Shown: positions 16,416 to 24,604, counted from the first letter of the stretch. The stretch is DNA of 64,000 bases from Massilia sp. Root418 (GCF_001425265.1 NZ_LMEC01000022.1:157217-221216), one strand, 5' to 3'. Program-made: numbers and translations. The notes: generated by a model not told the origin, from the letters alone.

Positions 16416-16838
16416 TTATTTCGGATACAGGATCATCTGCGTGCAGCGGAACAGGGCAATGGTCTTGCCGGTGTCCTTGTGCACCACGGTGGCGTCCCAG
16501 ACCTGGGTGGTGCGGCCGGTGTGCGCCACCTTGGCCGTGACGGCGATGGTGCCTTCGCGCGCCGTGCCCAAGTGGTTGGATTTCAGTTCCAGCGTGGTGA
16601 AATTGACCGCGCCCTCCGGCAGGGTGGCGATGCAGCCGTAGCCGCAGGCGGTGTCGGCCAGGGTGACCACGGTGCCCGCGTGCAGGTAGCCGTTGGGCGC
16701 CAGGTGGTGGGAGGCCACCGTCAATTCCGCGCTGGCCTCGCCTGCGGCGATGGCGGTGAAATGGATGCCCATATGCCCGGGCAGCTTGCCTTCGCTGCGG
16801 GCGTTGAGCTCTTCGATACCGAATTTAGGTGCAGTCAT
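16416..16838 (-). CDS. PaaI-type hotdog thioesterase
   Basis: Hotdog-fold protein of 140 residues. The PaaI/YbgC-like signature NGYLHAGTVVTLADTACGYG contains the acidic catalytic residue, and the last strand is TGKTIALFRCTQMI. Such enzymes hydrolyse aryl- or acyl-CoA thioesters. The start at 16838 was chosen because GGAAG stands 5 bp before it. The in-frame ATG 4 codons upstream (16850) has no SD. It lies upstream of the hemoglobin-fusion gene on the same strand. The substrate cannot be told from sequence. Confidence 0.87.
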   Translation of the reverse strand: MTAPKFGIEELNARSEGKLPGHMGIHFTAIAAGEASAELTVASHHLAPNGYLHAGTVVTLADTACGYGCIATLPEGAVNFTTLELKSNHLGTAREGTIAVTAKVAHTGRTTQVWDATVVHKDTGKTIALFRCTQMILYPK

Positions 16839-16877
16839 GCGATCTTCCATTCACTTTGTCTTAGACGAATCATAGAG

Positions 16878-16923
16878 AAACGCCGCCGGATTGTCGCTAT
16901 TTTTACTGTTGCCGGCGGCGTTT
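16878..16923. repeat. 12-bp perfect inverted repeat between divergent genes
   Basis: AAACGCCGCCGG (16878-16889) and CCGGCGGCGTTT (16912-16923) are exact reverse complements around a 22-base AT-rich loop. The element sits in the 131-bp gap between the divergent thioesterase and PanE-like genes, so it is not a simple operon terminator. An operator or 5'-leader hairpin is possible. Confidence 0.65.
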
Positions 16924-16969
16924 GCATTCATATTGGAACCTGGCCCACAACAGTATTTTATTGCCATTC

Positions 16970-18025
16970 ATGGATATTCCGCTTGCTCCCCCTCCCGGCG
17001 CCGCAGCCGGGACCGTGGCCGTGTTCGGCGCCGGCTCAATCGGCGCCTACCTGGGCGGCGCGCTGCTGGGCGCGGGCACCGATGTGACCTTGCTGGGCCG
17101 GACGCGCATGCGCCGGCGCATCGCCGAACACGGCTTGCACCTGACCGACCTGCACGGCCGCGCACTGCGCCTGGACGGCGCGCGCGTGCCCTACGCGGAG
17201 GACGCCGCGGTGCTGGCGGAAGCCGCACTGATCCTGGTGACGGTAAAAAGCGCCGACACGGCAGCGGCGGCCGAGGCCATCCGCATGCACGCGCGGCCGG
17301 ACGCGCTGGTGCTCAGCCTGCAGAACGGCGTCGGCAATGCGGACACGCTGCGCCGCATCCTGCCCGGCCGGGCGGTGCTGGCCGGGATGGTGCCGTTCAA
17401 CGTGGTGCAGATGCCGGACGGCCGCCTGCACCGGGGCACGGCGGGCGAGCTCATGGCGGAAGCGTCACCCGCGCTGCGCCCGTGGCTGGCCGCGTTCGCA
17501 GCGGCGCACTTGCCGATTACCGAATGCACGGATTTCGCGTCCATCCAGTGGGGCAAGCTGCTGATCAACCTGAACAATTCCGTGAACGCGCTGTCCGGCG
17601 TGCCGCTGGTGCAGCAGCTGCGCCAGCGCGGCTACCGGCGCGCGCTGGCGCTGATGGTGGACGAGGGCCGCGCAGTGCTGGCCAGGGCCGGCATCAGGCC
17701 GGCCAAAGTGGTGAGCGTCGGCCCGGCTGCCTTCTCGCTCATCCTGCGGCTGCCGGACGCGCTGTTCACCCGGGTGGCCGCCTCCATGCTGAAGATAGAC
17801 CCCGAGGCGCGTTCATCGATGTGGGAAGACTTGCAGGCGGGCCGCAAGACGGAAGTGCACTACTTGAACGGCGCCATCACGGCGCTGGCCGCATCGCTGG
17901 GCATGGACGCCCCCGTCAACCGGCGCATGACCGAGCTGGTCACTGCAGCGGAGGAAAGCAAGCAGGGAGTGCTTGGCGCGGATGAGATGTTCAGAATATT
18001 GTCCTCGGCACTGTGCAGCAAGTAG
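16970..18025 (+). CDS. panE: Ketopantoate reductase family protein (PanE/ApbA)
   Basis: NADPH-dependent 2-dehydropantoate 2-reductase family, 351 residues. The N-terminal dinucleotide site is VAVFGAGSIGAYLGG near residue 15, followed by TVKSADT and the SLQNGVGN segment. The family lysine lies in WGKLLINLNNSVNAL near residue 190. PanE makes pantoate for CoA synthesis. Many genomes carry several paralogs with other 2-oxoacid substrates, so the exact role is inference. The start ATG 16970 has a weak SD. The upstream 131 bp hold a perfect inverted repeat. Confidence 0.85.
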   Translation: MDIPLAPPPGAAAGTVAVFGAGSIGAYLGGALLGAGTDVTLLGRTRMRRRIAEHGLHLTDLHGRALRLDGARVPYAEDAAVLAEAALILVTVKSADTAAAAEAIRMHARPDALVLSLQNGVGNADTLRRILPGRAVLAGMVPFNVVQMPDGRLHRGTAGELMAEASPALRPWLAAFAAAHLPITECTDFASIQWGKLLINLNNSVNALSGVPLVQQLRQRGYRRALALMVDEGRAVLARAGIRPAKVVSVGPAAFSLILRLPDALFTRVAASMLKIDPEARSSMWEDLQAGRKTEVHYLNGAITALAASLGMDAPVNRRMTELVTAAEESKQGVLGADEMFRILSSALCSK

Positions 18026-18135
18026 CTATGCTGCGTCCACTGCGGCCACCGCGCACGCGACGCTTGCGGAAAGTCATTTGCAATCACCAGGAACGGAGCC
18101 ATACTTAAAAACACCGATCCATCCACGAGAAATCC

Positions 18136-18327
18136 ATGACTGCCGGCAGCAAAAACAATACAGCGCCTGCGCTTCCTACAGATGCCGACGACGGCTATGA
18201 CGAATGGCTGGCTGCTGAGGTCGAAGAGGCCATCAATGATCCCCGCCCAAGCGTGCCGGGCGACGAGGTGGAACGACATTTTGCAGCCAGGCGTGCTGCA
18301 CTGACAAAACGTATCAAGGGTGATTAA
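18136..18327 (+). CDS. ParD/StbD-like antitoxin
   Basis: Short acidic protein (63 residues) with the segment YDEWLAAEVEEAINDPRPSV near residues 21-40, then DEVERHFAARRAA. This matches the C-terminal toxin-wrapping part of ParD/StbD-type antitoxins. It is followed after 2 bp by a ParE-type toxin frame, the classic antitoxin-first arrangement. The toxin gene is broken, so this is probably a solitary antitoxin now. A 110-bp gap separates it from panE; a TTGCAA/TACTTA pair at about 18 bp spacing there could be its promoter, but this is weak. Confidence 0.75.
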   Translation: MTAGSKNNTAPALPTDADDGYDEWLAAEVEEAINDPRPSVPGDEVERHFAARRAALTKRIKGD

Positions 18328-18329
18328 CC

Positions 18330-18610
18330 TTGCTGCTGCTCTGGAGGCCAATGGCATTGGCCGACCGGGAGCGGATTATGGACTACATCGCCAGAAACAA
18401 CCCGGCGGCTGCGGTCAAACTGGACGAATTGAATTGATACGACAGAAGGTAGAGCAGTTAATCCTCCGGCCGACCCTCTACAGAGTCGGCCGCAAGCCGG
18501 GTACCCGCGAGATGGTCATACATCCGAACTACCTTGTCATTTACCGCACTCACAAGGGCTGCATCGAAATTCTGCGGGTAAAACACGCTGCCAGAAAGAT
18601 TAGATACTAG
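18330..18610 (+). pseudogene. ParE/RelE-type toxin, frameshifted by a 5-bp tandem duplication
   Basis: The N-terminal half reads from TTG 18330 as LLLLWRPMALADRERIMDYI through AAAVKLDEL and hits TGA at 18435-18437. The C-terminal half continues in the next frame from 18431 as ELIRQKVEQLILRPTLYRVG through HKGCIEILRVKHAARKIRY. At the switch the DNA reads GAATTGAATTG. Removing one GAATT (18426-18435) restores a single ParE-like protein of about 91 residues. This frame-restoring 5-bp duplication explains the break fully. The residual frame from 18320 would give a protein with an unrelated N-terminus. The TAG stop overlaps the lipA stop on CTAG. Confidence 0.85.
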
Positions 18611-19611
18611 TCATTCGCAACGGCTTCCAGTACGTTGTGCGCCTGTTCGTCGGCGTGGTAGGAGGAACGCACCATGGCGCCGACGGCGGCGTGCTTGAAG
18701 CCCATCTTGTAGGCTTCTTCTTCGAACATCTTGAACACGTCCGGGTGCACGTAGCGGCGCACCGGCAGGTGGCTGTTGGACGGCGCCAGGTACTGGCCGA
18801 TGGTCAGCATGTCGATGTCGTGCTCGCGCATGTCGCGCATCACCTGCAGGATTTCCTCGTCGGTCTCGCCCAGGCCCACCATGATGCCGGATTTGGTCTT
18901 CACGCCAGGGTACATGGCCTTGAAGTCCTTCAGCAGCTTGAGCGAGTGCATGTAGTCCGAACCCGGACGCGCTTCCTTGTACAGGCGCGGCACGGTTTCC
19001 AGGTTGTGGTTCATCACGTCCGGCAGGCCGTTGGCGAAGATGTCCAGCGCCTTTTGCAGGCGGCCGCGGAAATCCGGCACCAGTACTTCAATCTGGGTCT
19101 TGGGCGACAGTTCCTTGGTCTTGGTGATGCACTCGACGAAGTGCTGGGCGCCGCCGTCGCGCAGGTCGTCGCGGTCCACCGAGGTGATCACCACATAGCT
19201 CAGGCGCAGCTTGGCGATGGTGTTGGCCAGGTTTTGCGGCTCATCCACGTCCAGCGGATCCGGACGGCCGTGGCCGACGTCGCAGAACGGGCAGCGGCGG
19301 GTGCACTTGTCGCCCATGATCATGAAGGTGGCCGTGCCCTTGCCGAAGCATTCGCCGATGTTCGGGCAGCTGGCCTCTTCGCACACGGTCACCAGCTTGT
19401 TCTCGCGCAGGATCTCCTTGATCTCGTAGAAGCGGGTATTGGCCGACGCGGCCTTGACGCGGATCCAGTCCGGCTTCTTCAGGCGCTCGATCTGCTCGAT
19501 GGGCGTGATCTTGATCGGAATGCGCGAGGTCTTGCTGGCGCCTTTTTGCTTTTCGCTTGCGTTGTAAGCTGGGGCGGCGGGGGCGGTGCTGGACGGGGTC
19601 TCGGTGGTCAT
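18607..19611 (-). CDS. lipA: Lipoyl synthase
   Basis: Radical SAM enzyme of 334 residues that inserts two sulfurs into protein-bound octanoate. Auxiliary-cluster cysteines C77, C82 and C88 lie in CEEASCPNIGEC. The SAM cluster is C103, C107 and C110 in CTRRCPFC. The ATG at 19611 follows the lipB stop by 4 bp, so lipB-lipA form one unit. A longer frame extends upstream into lipB and is not credible. The C-terminal part holds VVITSVDRDDLRDGGA. The gene ends on a CTAG shared with the convergent toxin relic. Confidence 0.97.
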   Translation of the reverse strand: MTTETPSSTAPAAPAYNASEKQKGASKTSRIPIKITPIEQIERLKKPDWIRVKAASANTRFYEIKEILRENKLVTVCEEASCPNIGECFGKGTATFMIMGDKCTRRCPFCDVGHGRPDPLDVDEPQNLANTIAKLRLSYVVITSVDRDDLRDGGAQHFVECITKTKELSPKTQIEVLVPDFRGRLQKALDIFANGLPDVMNHNLETVPRLYKEARPGSDYMHSLKLLKDFKAMYPGVKTKSGIMVGLGETDEEILQVMRDMREHDIDMLTIGQYLAPSNSHLPVRRYVHPDVFKMFEEEAYKMGFKHAAVGAMVRSSYHADEQAHNVLEAVAND

Positions 19612-19615
19612 AGGC

Positions 19616-20299
19616 TTAAATTGATACAGTAGTTTCGTCGGCGGGAACAGCTGCCTCAAGCAGCCGCACCAGTTCGTTGGCCAGCGCCAGCTGCACGTCG
19701 GCAAGCGGCGCTTCCACTCCCATGGATCGCATATCGATGGTTTCCAGTCCGGAATAGCCGCATGGGTTAATCCAGGTGAATGGAGCAAGGTCCATGCCAA
19801 CATTTAGCGACACCCCATGGTAGGTGCAGCCGTTGCCGCGCACTTTGAGGCCGAGCGCGGCGATCTTGGCGCCTTTTTTCGGGCCGCTGGCGATGTAGAT
19901 GCCCGGCGCGCCCTCGATGCGCTCACCGCCGAGATTATACGCCTGCAGCACATTGATGATGGCTTGCTCGATTTTATGGACGAATTGCCGGGCGTACAGC
20001 TTGCCGCCCGGCTTGTTGCGGCGCAGGTCCATCATGAGGTAGATCACCACCTGGCCGGGGCCGTGGTAGGTGACTTCGCCGCCGCGGTCGGTCTGCACCA
20101 CCGGGATGGCGGACGCGCCGGCCAGCAGGTGGCCGCGGTCGGCGCCCAGTCCCAGCGTGAAGACCGGCGGATGCTCGACGATCCACAGCTCGTCGGGGGT
20201 GTCGGGCGTGCGCGCGTCCGTGAAGGCGCGCATGGCGGCGAAAATGGGTTCGTACTCGGCCTGGCCGAGCTGGCGGATAATGGCCGGAGCGATAGACAT
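19616..20299 (-). CDS. lipB: Octanoyl-ACP:protein N-octanoyltransferase
   Basis: Transfers octanoate from ACP to lipoyl domains, the step before LipA. It is 227 residues long, with TDRGGEVTYHGPGQ near residue 70, the substrate-binding segment GAKIAALGLKVRGNG near 145, and the catalytic cysteine in NPCGYSGLET near 178. It lies directly upstream of lipA and downstream of a GST-like gene and ybeD on the same strand, giving the common beta-proteobacterial ybeD...lipB-lipA order. Confidence 0.97.
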   Translation of the reverse strand: MSIAPAIIRQLGQAEYEPIFAAMRAFTDARTPDTPDELWIVEHPPVFTLGLGADRGHLLAGASAIPVVQTDRGGEVTYHGPGQVVIYLMMDLRRNKPGGKLYARQFVHKIEQAIINVLQAYNLGGERIEGAPGIYIASGPKKGAKIAALGLKVRGNGCTYHGVSLNVGMDLAPFTWINPCGYSGLETIDMRSMGVEAPLADVQLALANELVRLLEAAVPADETTVSI

Positions 20300-20341
20300 C
20301 CCGCCATTATAAGTCAGTGATGAAATACTTTCCCGGGACGC

Positions 20342-20965
20342 CTATTTTTTAGGCAAATGCGTCAGCCATTCCTGGATGGGCGCGCGCTGCCACTGGCCTT
20401 CGGCGTAATCCTTCAGCTGCTGCGGCACCTCATGGCCGCTGCGGATCAGGCGCAGCAGCATGATGGCCAGGTCGGTGTCGGCCACGCACCAGCGGGTGAA
20501 CAGGTTGGGGCCGTCCACCAGCCTCGTCGCGGCACGGATCAGCTTGTCGGCCGCCGCCAGCGCCTCGGACGACAGCGGCTGCGTGGCAGGTTCATAGAAC
20601 ACCGTGAGGGTGCTGCGTTCCTGGCGGATGGGCATCAGGTCGCTGCGCAGCCAGGCCTGGATCTGGCGCGCCTGGGCGCGGCGCTGCGCGTTACGCGGCA
20701 GCACGGCGTGGTATTCGGGGGCGGGAAACACTTCGTCCAGGTATTCGGTGATGGCGCTGGACTCGCTGAGCATGAAGCCGTCATGCACCAGCAGCGGCAC
20801 GCGCGCCGTCAGCGCCATGTCGCGGAAGGGCGGCTGCAGGTTGGCGCCGGCGTCCAGGTCCACGGTCTTGAGTTCAAACGGCAGCCCTTTTTCCTTCAGG
20901 GTGGCGAACACGGACAAGGCGTAGGGGCTGGTGAACTGGCTGTCGGCGTACAGGGTAAGGCTCAT
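20342..20965 (-). CDS. Glutathione S-transferase, YfcF-like
   Basis: GST-fold protein of 207 residues. The N-terminal thioredoxin-like domain starts SLTLYADSQFTSPYALSVF, with the glutathione-contact segment ARVPLLVHDGFMLSESSAIT near residue 53. A helical C-terminal domain follows. The sequence is closest in style to E. coli YfcF, a GST with peroxidase and disulfide activity. It is inserted between ybeD and lipB on the same strand, 42 bp from lipB. The link with lipoate metabolism is positional only. Confidence 0.85.
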   Translation of the reverse strand: MSLTLYADSQFTSPYALSVFATLKEKGLPFELKTVDLDAGANLQPPFRDMALTARVPLLVHDGFMLSESSAITEYLDEVFPAPEYHAVLPRNAQRRAQARQIQAWLRSDLMPIRQERSTLTVFYEPATQPLSSEALAAADKLIRAATRLVDGPNLFTRWCVADTDLAIMLLRLIRSGHEVPQQLKDYAEGQWQRAPIQEWLTHLPKK

Positions 20966-21104
20966 GGTGCGCTCCGGCGTTATGAAGTTGGTTCCCCATG
21001 GTAAAGCCTGTCCAGGGGCTGCAAAACGATAAATATTGTCTGTTCTTGCGATTTTTTATCACAAGACTCTGCCTTTAGCCGGGCGCAGCAGGCCGAGCCC
21101 GGGC

Positions 21105-21383
21105 TTACATGACGATTTTCACCATCGGGTGGGCCGACAGTTCGGTGTACAGCGCGTCCAGCTGGGGACGGCTGGTGGCGCGCACGGTCACAGTCAGCCC
21201 GGTGTAGTTGCCCTTGGCCGAAGGGCGCTCTTCCATTTTTCCCTTGTGGAAGGTCGGGTCGTGCTTGATGACGAGTTCCAGGATGGTGGGAGCGAAGTCG
21301 ACATGTGTCGGGCCCATTACCTTGATGGGGAAATCGCTCGGGTATTCGATGAGGGACTCGCCCGGTGGGATCGCTGATGCCAT
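21105..21383 (-). CDS. ybeD: UPF0250/YbeD family regulatory protein
   Basis: Protein of 92 residues matching DUF493/YbeD: IEYPSDFPIKVMG near the N-terminus, then KGNYTGLTVTVRATSR and HPMVKIVM at the end. The fold is ACT-like (beta-alpha-beta). YbeD sits beside lipB in many proteobacteria, and a regulatory role in lipoate or lipid metabolism has been suggested but not proven. It heads the ybeD-GST-lipB-lipA group. The 139 bp downstream (20966-21104) contain no gene. Confidence 0.93.
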   Translation of the reverse strand: MASAIPPGESLIEYPSDFPIKVMGPTHVDFAPTILELVIKHDPTFHKGKMEERPSAKGNYTGLTVTVRATSRPQLDALYTELSAHPMVKIVM

Positions 21384-21454
21384 GATAATTCCAGAAAATG
21401 TATGCCAGCCGATATTGTAACGCGCTCACAATATCGGCGGCATGCACGTCCTGC

Positions 21455-22267
21455 TTAGGCGTTGCTGCCCAATTGCGGCGCAGCGTGCGGCGCGGCAAGC
21501 GAGGCGGCAGGCTTGCCGGACAGGCGCTTCAGGCGGTCCAGCGCGGACTCCCCGCCCGCCGCGCCGGGATTGCTGACGGATTTGCGGATCGCATCCAGCT
21601 CCGCTGCCTGGTCGATGGGACGCTGGCCGATGTCGGCCACGATCTTCATGCCGGCCGCTTCATTGCTGACCGCCTGCGCGCGGCGGGTGAGCGCGTTCAG
21701 TGCGCTGGAGTTGCCCTGCAGGCCTTTCAGGCCGTTGAGCTGCTCCTGGCGCTCGGCGCGCACCTGCTGCAGGTCGCGCTGGGCGTTGGCCTGCGCCAGT
21801 GCTTGCAGCGCCTTCTTGGCGGCGGCGTCGAAGTCGGCCAGCTGGTGCGACAGCGCGTCGACGATCTTCTGCAGCTCGTTCATGTACTCTTCGGCGTCGG
21901 CCTGTTCCTGGATTTCCTGCGGCAGGCGGGCCTTGTTAGACTCCAGCTCGTCGCAGAACAGGTTGATGGTGGCTTCCGAGATCCGGCCCGAAGCGAGGCG
22001 CTCGCCCAGCGTTTCGGCGGCCTTCTCGTCGTTGGCGATCAGTTCCTGCAGCTTGACCACGTCCGCATGCTCCTTCTCAAAGGAGGATCGGGCGGCGGCC
22101 AGCTTTTGCGCGGTGGCGCGCAAGGTGTCGGCCAGGCGGTCGCGGTCGGCCTCGGTCGCCGTTTCAGGGTCGAAATTGGCGATCGCTTCGGAAACGCGGT
22201 CGCCCAGGGCGCCAAAGTGTTTGGTGATCAGACGCGCGGTCAAAGCCCAGCCATTCGTGTTGCTCAT
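21455..22267 (-). CDS. PspA/IM30-like coiled-coil protein
   Basis: A 270-residue, almost entirely helical protein rich in Ala, Glu, Gln and Arg. It runs from FGALGDRVSEAIANF through long heptad-like stretches to a disordered Ala/Pro-rich tail (residues 235-270). The pattern matches PspA/IM30 family proteins such as E. coli YjfJ, which act at membranes under envelope stress. A strong AAGGAAG precedes the ATG. It is third in an operon after a secreted repeat protein and a DUF2491 gene, an arrangement that recalls the E. coli yjfIJKLM cluster. Confidence 0.8.
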   Translation of the reverse strand: MSNTNGWALTARLITKHFGALGDRVSEAIANFDPETATEADRDRLADTLRATAQKLAAARSSFEKEHADVVKLQELIANDEKAAETLGERLASGRISEATINLFCDELESNKARLPQEIQEQADAEEYMNELQKIVDALSHQLADFDAAAKKALQALAQANAQRDLQQVRAERQEQLNGLKGLQGNSSALNALTRRAQAVSNEAAGMKIVADIGQRPIDQAAELDAIRKSVSNPGAAGGESALDRLKRLSGKPAASLAAPHAAPQLGSNA

Positions 22268-22320
22268 GTTGTTCTTCCTTTCAGTCTTTAGATGGAACTG
22301 CCCTGTGCGTGCCGCCGTCC

Positions 22321-23103
22321 TTACTGGATGACGACACGTTCCTGCTCAACCGGTATGCCAATGACAAAATCCACATGGATACCGCGTTTTCCTGCATCGC
22401 CGTTCACGCTGCGGACAATTTCCGTGGTGATCAGCAAAAATTCCTTGCCCGCGCCGTCCAGCTCGCGCACATAGGGCATCAAGTACATTTCCTGCAGCAG
22501 GCCGCCCATGCCGCCGGCGTCGTCGATGCGGGTTTCGGTGCCGTTGAAGGGCGCCACGAAGGGCGCATCCGGATTGCCCGCGTCGCGCAGGTATTCCAGG
22601 CCTTCCTCGGCGCCGAAGGCCAGGTCAAGGTCGCGCTCGTCCAGTCCGTGGCCGCCCAGCTGCGCGCGCCACAGGGTGTAGCTGGCGTCGCCCAGGCCGT
22701 AGCCGGCTTCGCCGGTGTAGGCTTCCTGGTCCTCGGCGGTTTCCGGGATCACCCGCGCCAGCTGGGTGCAGTACAGGATCTCGGCCACCTGGCCGTGTTC
22801 GTTCACATACACTTGCAGGAACTTCTCGTCGTCGGCGTCGTCGCCCTTGTCCAGGTAATAGCGGTACAGCTTGCCGGACAGGTTGAGCTTGATGCGCGAC
22901 ACGGCCAGGATGCGGGTGTCGCTGCCGTTCGGCATGCGGATCAGCGAACCGGCGGCGCTGGCGCGCAGCAACGGCGATTGCTGCAGGTTCACCAAGCTGC
23001 CGATGCGCGCGCCCAGCGGCAATTCCTGGTCCGCCGGCGCTTCGGCCATGCCGCGCTTGGTGGCGGCGCCGCGCACATAATCCACTGCATCTTTCCAACC
23101 CAT
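22321..23103 (-). CDS. DUF2491 (YjfK-like) protein
   Basis: Protein of 260 residues starting MGWKDAVDYVRGAA. It contains SGKLYRYYLDKGDDADDEKF near residue 75 and many acidic positions, with no signal peptide or membrane segment. It resembles DUF2491/YjfK, a protein of unknown function that repeatedly accompanies PspA-like genes. Its ATG comes one base after the stop of the upstream gene, with GGGAG as SD, so the two are tightly coupled. Its role in membrane-stress handling is inferred from neighbours only. Confidence 0.82.
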   Translation of the reverse strand: MGWKDAVDYVRGAATKRGMAEAPADQELPLGARIGSLVNLQQSPLLRASAAGSLIRMPNGSDTRILAVSRIKLNLSGKLYRYYLDKGDDADDEKFLQVYVNEHGQVAEILYCTQLARVIPETAEDQEAYTGEAGYGLGDASYTLWRAQLGGHGLDERDLDLAFGAEEGLEYLRDAGNPDAPFVAPFNGTETRIDDAGGMGGLLQEMYLMPYVRELDGAGKEFLLITTEIVRSVNGDAGKRGIHVDFVIGIPVEQERVVIQ

Positions 23104-23104
23104 C

Positions 23105-23998
23105 TCAATCTCCCAAAGTGTAGTTGCGGCCGGCTTTCGGCTTCATCAGACGGCCGCGCAGCAGGCGCCAGCCGAGGTATCCCAGGCCCAGCACCATGGC
23201 CCAGCCGAACCAGCCCAGGCCGCCGGACTGCTTGCGCGCCGGCTCGGCTTGCGCCGCATCCATGCCGGCCGTGGTACCGGCGGCGGATGTACCCACCTGC
23301 GTGCCGGCGGCGGAAGCGCCGGCCGCGGCCGGGTCCACCGGGCCCAGCGAGCCGATGTCGGCCGGCACATTGCTCGGCACCGGGGCCTGGGCCGGGGCGC
23401 GGTTGGCGTGGGCCGGGGCGCTCAGGATGGAGCCCAGCACCGCGCCGGCCGCTGCGGCGCCGGCGGTGGCCAGGCGGCCGTTGCGGTCGTAACCCCGGCT
23501 GTCGTAACCGCGGTTGTCGTAGCCGCTGCGGTCGTAGCCCCGGTTGTCATAGCCGCGCTGGTCATACTGCGGCGCCTGCTGGCCGTACTGCGGGCCCTGC
23601 TGCGGCTGGCGCGGCATCACCGGGTCCAGCGGCGGCAGGGTGCGCTGCTGCGCTTCGCGGGCGGCGCGCCGGCTGTCCATGGTGCGCAGCGCGTTTTCCT
23701 CGGCCTGGCGGCGCGTCATGTCCTGCGACATGGCGGACTGGTTGCGCGTGCCGGCCGCGCTGTCCGGGGCCCGGCGCGCCGAGCCGAAGGAGCCGAACGA
23801 CGTGTTGCCGCCGCGGCTGGCCGCGCTGTCGTTGCTGCTTTTAGAAGGGTTACTTCTTGCAGCGCTGCTCTTTTGCGACGAGAATCCGCTCTTGAACGAA
23901 CCGGAGCTCTTGGCCGGGCGCGTATCGGCATACGCGCCGTTCATGGCCAGCGTCATCGACAAAACCAGCGCTATCGTAGTGCGGAGAGACTTCTTCAT
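23105..23998 (-). CDS. Secreted/membrane protein with Tyr-Asp-Arg-Gly repeats
   Basis: Predicted 297-residue protein. A clear signal peptide (MKKSLRTTIALVLSMTLAMN, cleaved after AYA) is followed by a Ser/Lys-rich region, a basic segment, and a run of five to six near-identical units of the type GYDNRGYDRS near residues 150-175. An Ala/Gly-rich stretch and one C-terminal transmembrane helix (GWFGWAMVLGLGYLGWRLL) end it. The layout suggests an inner-membrane-tethered periplasmic protein. The start at 23998 was chosen for the signal peptide; the longer frame adds 31 non-signal residues. It is the first gene of the PspA-like operon. The family was not recognised. Confidence 0.72.
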   Translation of the reverse strand: MKKSLRTTIALVLSMTLAMNGAYADTRPAKSSGSFKSGFSSQKSSAARSNPSKSSNDSAASRGGNTSFGSFGSARRAPDSAAGTRNQSAMSQDMTRRQAEENALRTMDSRRAAREAQQRTLPPLDPVMPRQPQQGPQYGQQAPQYDQRGYDNRGYDRSGYDNRGYDSRGYDRNGRLATAGAAAAGAVLGSILSAPAHANRAPAQAPVPSNVPADIGSLGPVDPAAAGASAAGTQVGTSAAGTTAGMDAAQAEPARKQSGGLGWFGWAMVLGLGYLGWRLLRGRLMKPKAGRNYTLGD

Positions 23999-24080
23999 TG
24001 CCCCAACCTCAAAGTTGAATGAATAACAGCATAATGTCCGTGCCTGACAAATGCATCGGTAAAAAAGGACCTGCTTCACC

Positions 24081-24566
24081 ATGACCCGCAAATACTCTGA
24101 TATGAATCAACACGACGCGCTCTATACCGTGGCACGGGCGTATCCCGGCGGAATAGAGGCATTGTCGCAATGCATGGGTATTTCCGTGAACGTATTACGT
24201 AACAAATTGTCACCCACGATTGCCTCGCACTATCCCTCGTTCGAGGAGGTGTCGGCCATCATAGAACTGTGCCAGAAAGCGGGGGTGAAGGACGCGCTGC
24301 TGCCCCTGCACGCCCTGCTGACCCGGCACGGCATGGCCGCCTTCGTGGTGCCGCTGCCGGAGCAGGTGGCGAAGGATGACCTGTCGCAAACCGTGTGCCG
24401 GGTGATGAGCCAGGTGGGCGACGTGGCGGAAGCCGTTTCACAATCTTTACTTGATGGCAAGATTACACCATCCGAGGCCGATCTCATAGAGCGCGAGTTC
24501 CACGACGCGCTGTCGGCGCTGGGCGAATGGCGGGCACGCATCCGCAACCTGGCGGGCAGCAAATAA
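24081..24566 (+). CDS. Phage CII-like transcriptional regulator
   Basis: Protein of 161 residues resembling phage regulatory CII proteins of the P2-like type: DALYTVARAYPGGIEALSQC, then MGISVNVLRNKLSP as a helix-turn-helix and an acidic helical C-terminus. Such stand-alone copies are common on beta-proteobacterial chromosomes outside prophages. It is divergent from the PspA-like operon with an 82-bp gap, so control of that operon or itself is plausible. ATG 24081 or 24102 could be used. No other phage gene is nearby. Confidence 0.78.
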   Translation: MTRKYSDMNQHDALYTVARAYPGGIEALSQCMGISVNVLRNKLSPTIASHYPSFEEVSAIIELCQKAGVKDALLPLHALLTRHGMAAFVVPLPEQVAKDDLSQTVCRVMSQVGDVAEAVSQSLLDGKITPSEADLIEREFHDALSALGEWRARIRNLAGSK

Positions 24567-24574
24567 CGCAGGCG

Positions 24575-24604
24575 AAAAAAAGAGCCGACTGGGAGGGCCG
24601 GCTC
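24575..24604 (-). terminator. Rho-independent terminator (leftward)
   Basis: Read leftward, GAGCCG (24604-24599) pairs with CGGCTC (24587-24582) and is followed directly by seven T residues (complement of 24581-24575). It would terminate the FecR/DUF6600 transcript about 165 bp after that gene. The rightward reading has only a delayed T-run, so it is weaker for the CII-like gene. Nothing else is seen in 24605-24768. Confidence 0.65.

Noticed and set aside
18320..18610. Open frame of 96 codons taken as an intact toxin gene
   Set aside because: Its first 37 codons are out of frame with the ParE homology. The N-terminal toxin half is in the neighbouring frame before the 5-bp duplication.
24081..24566. 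CII-like gene as a sign of a prophage
   Set aside because: No capsid, tail, lysis, replication or integrase genes are nearby; flanking genes are ordinary chromosomal ones.
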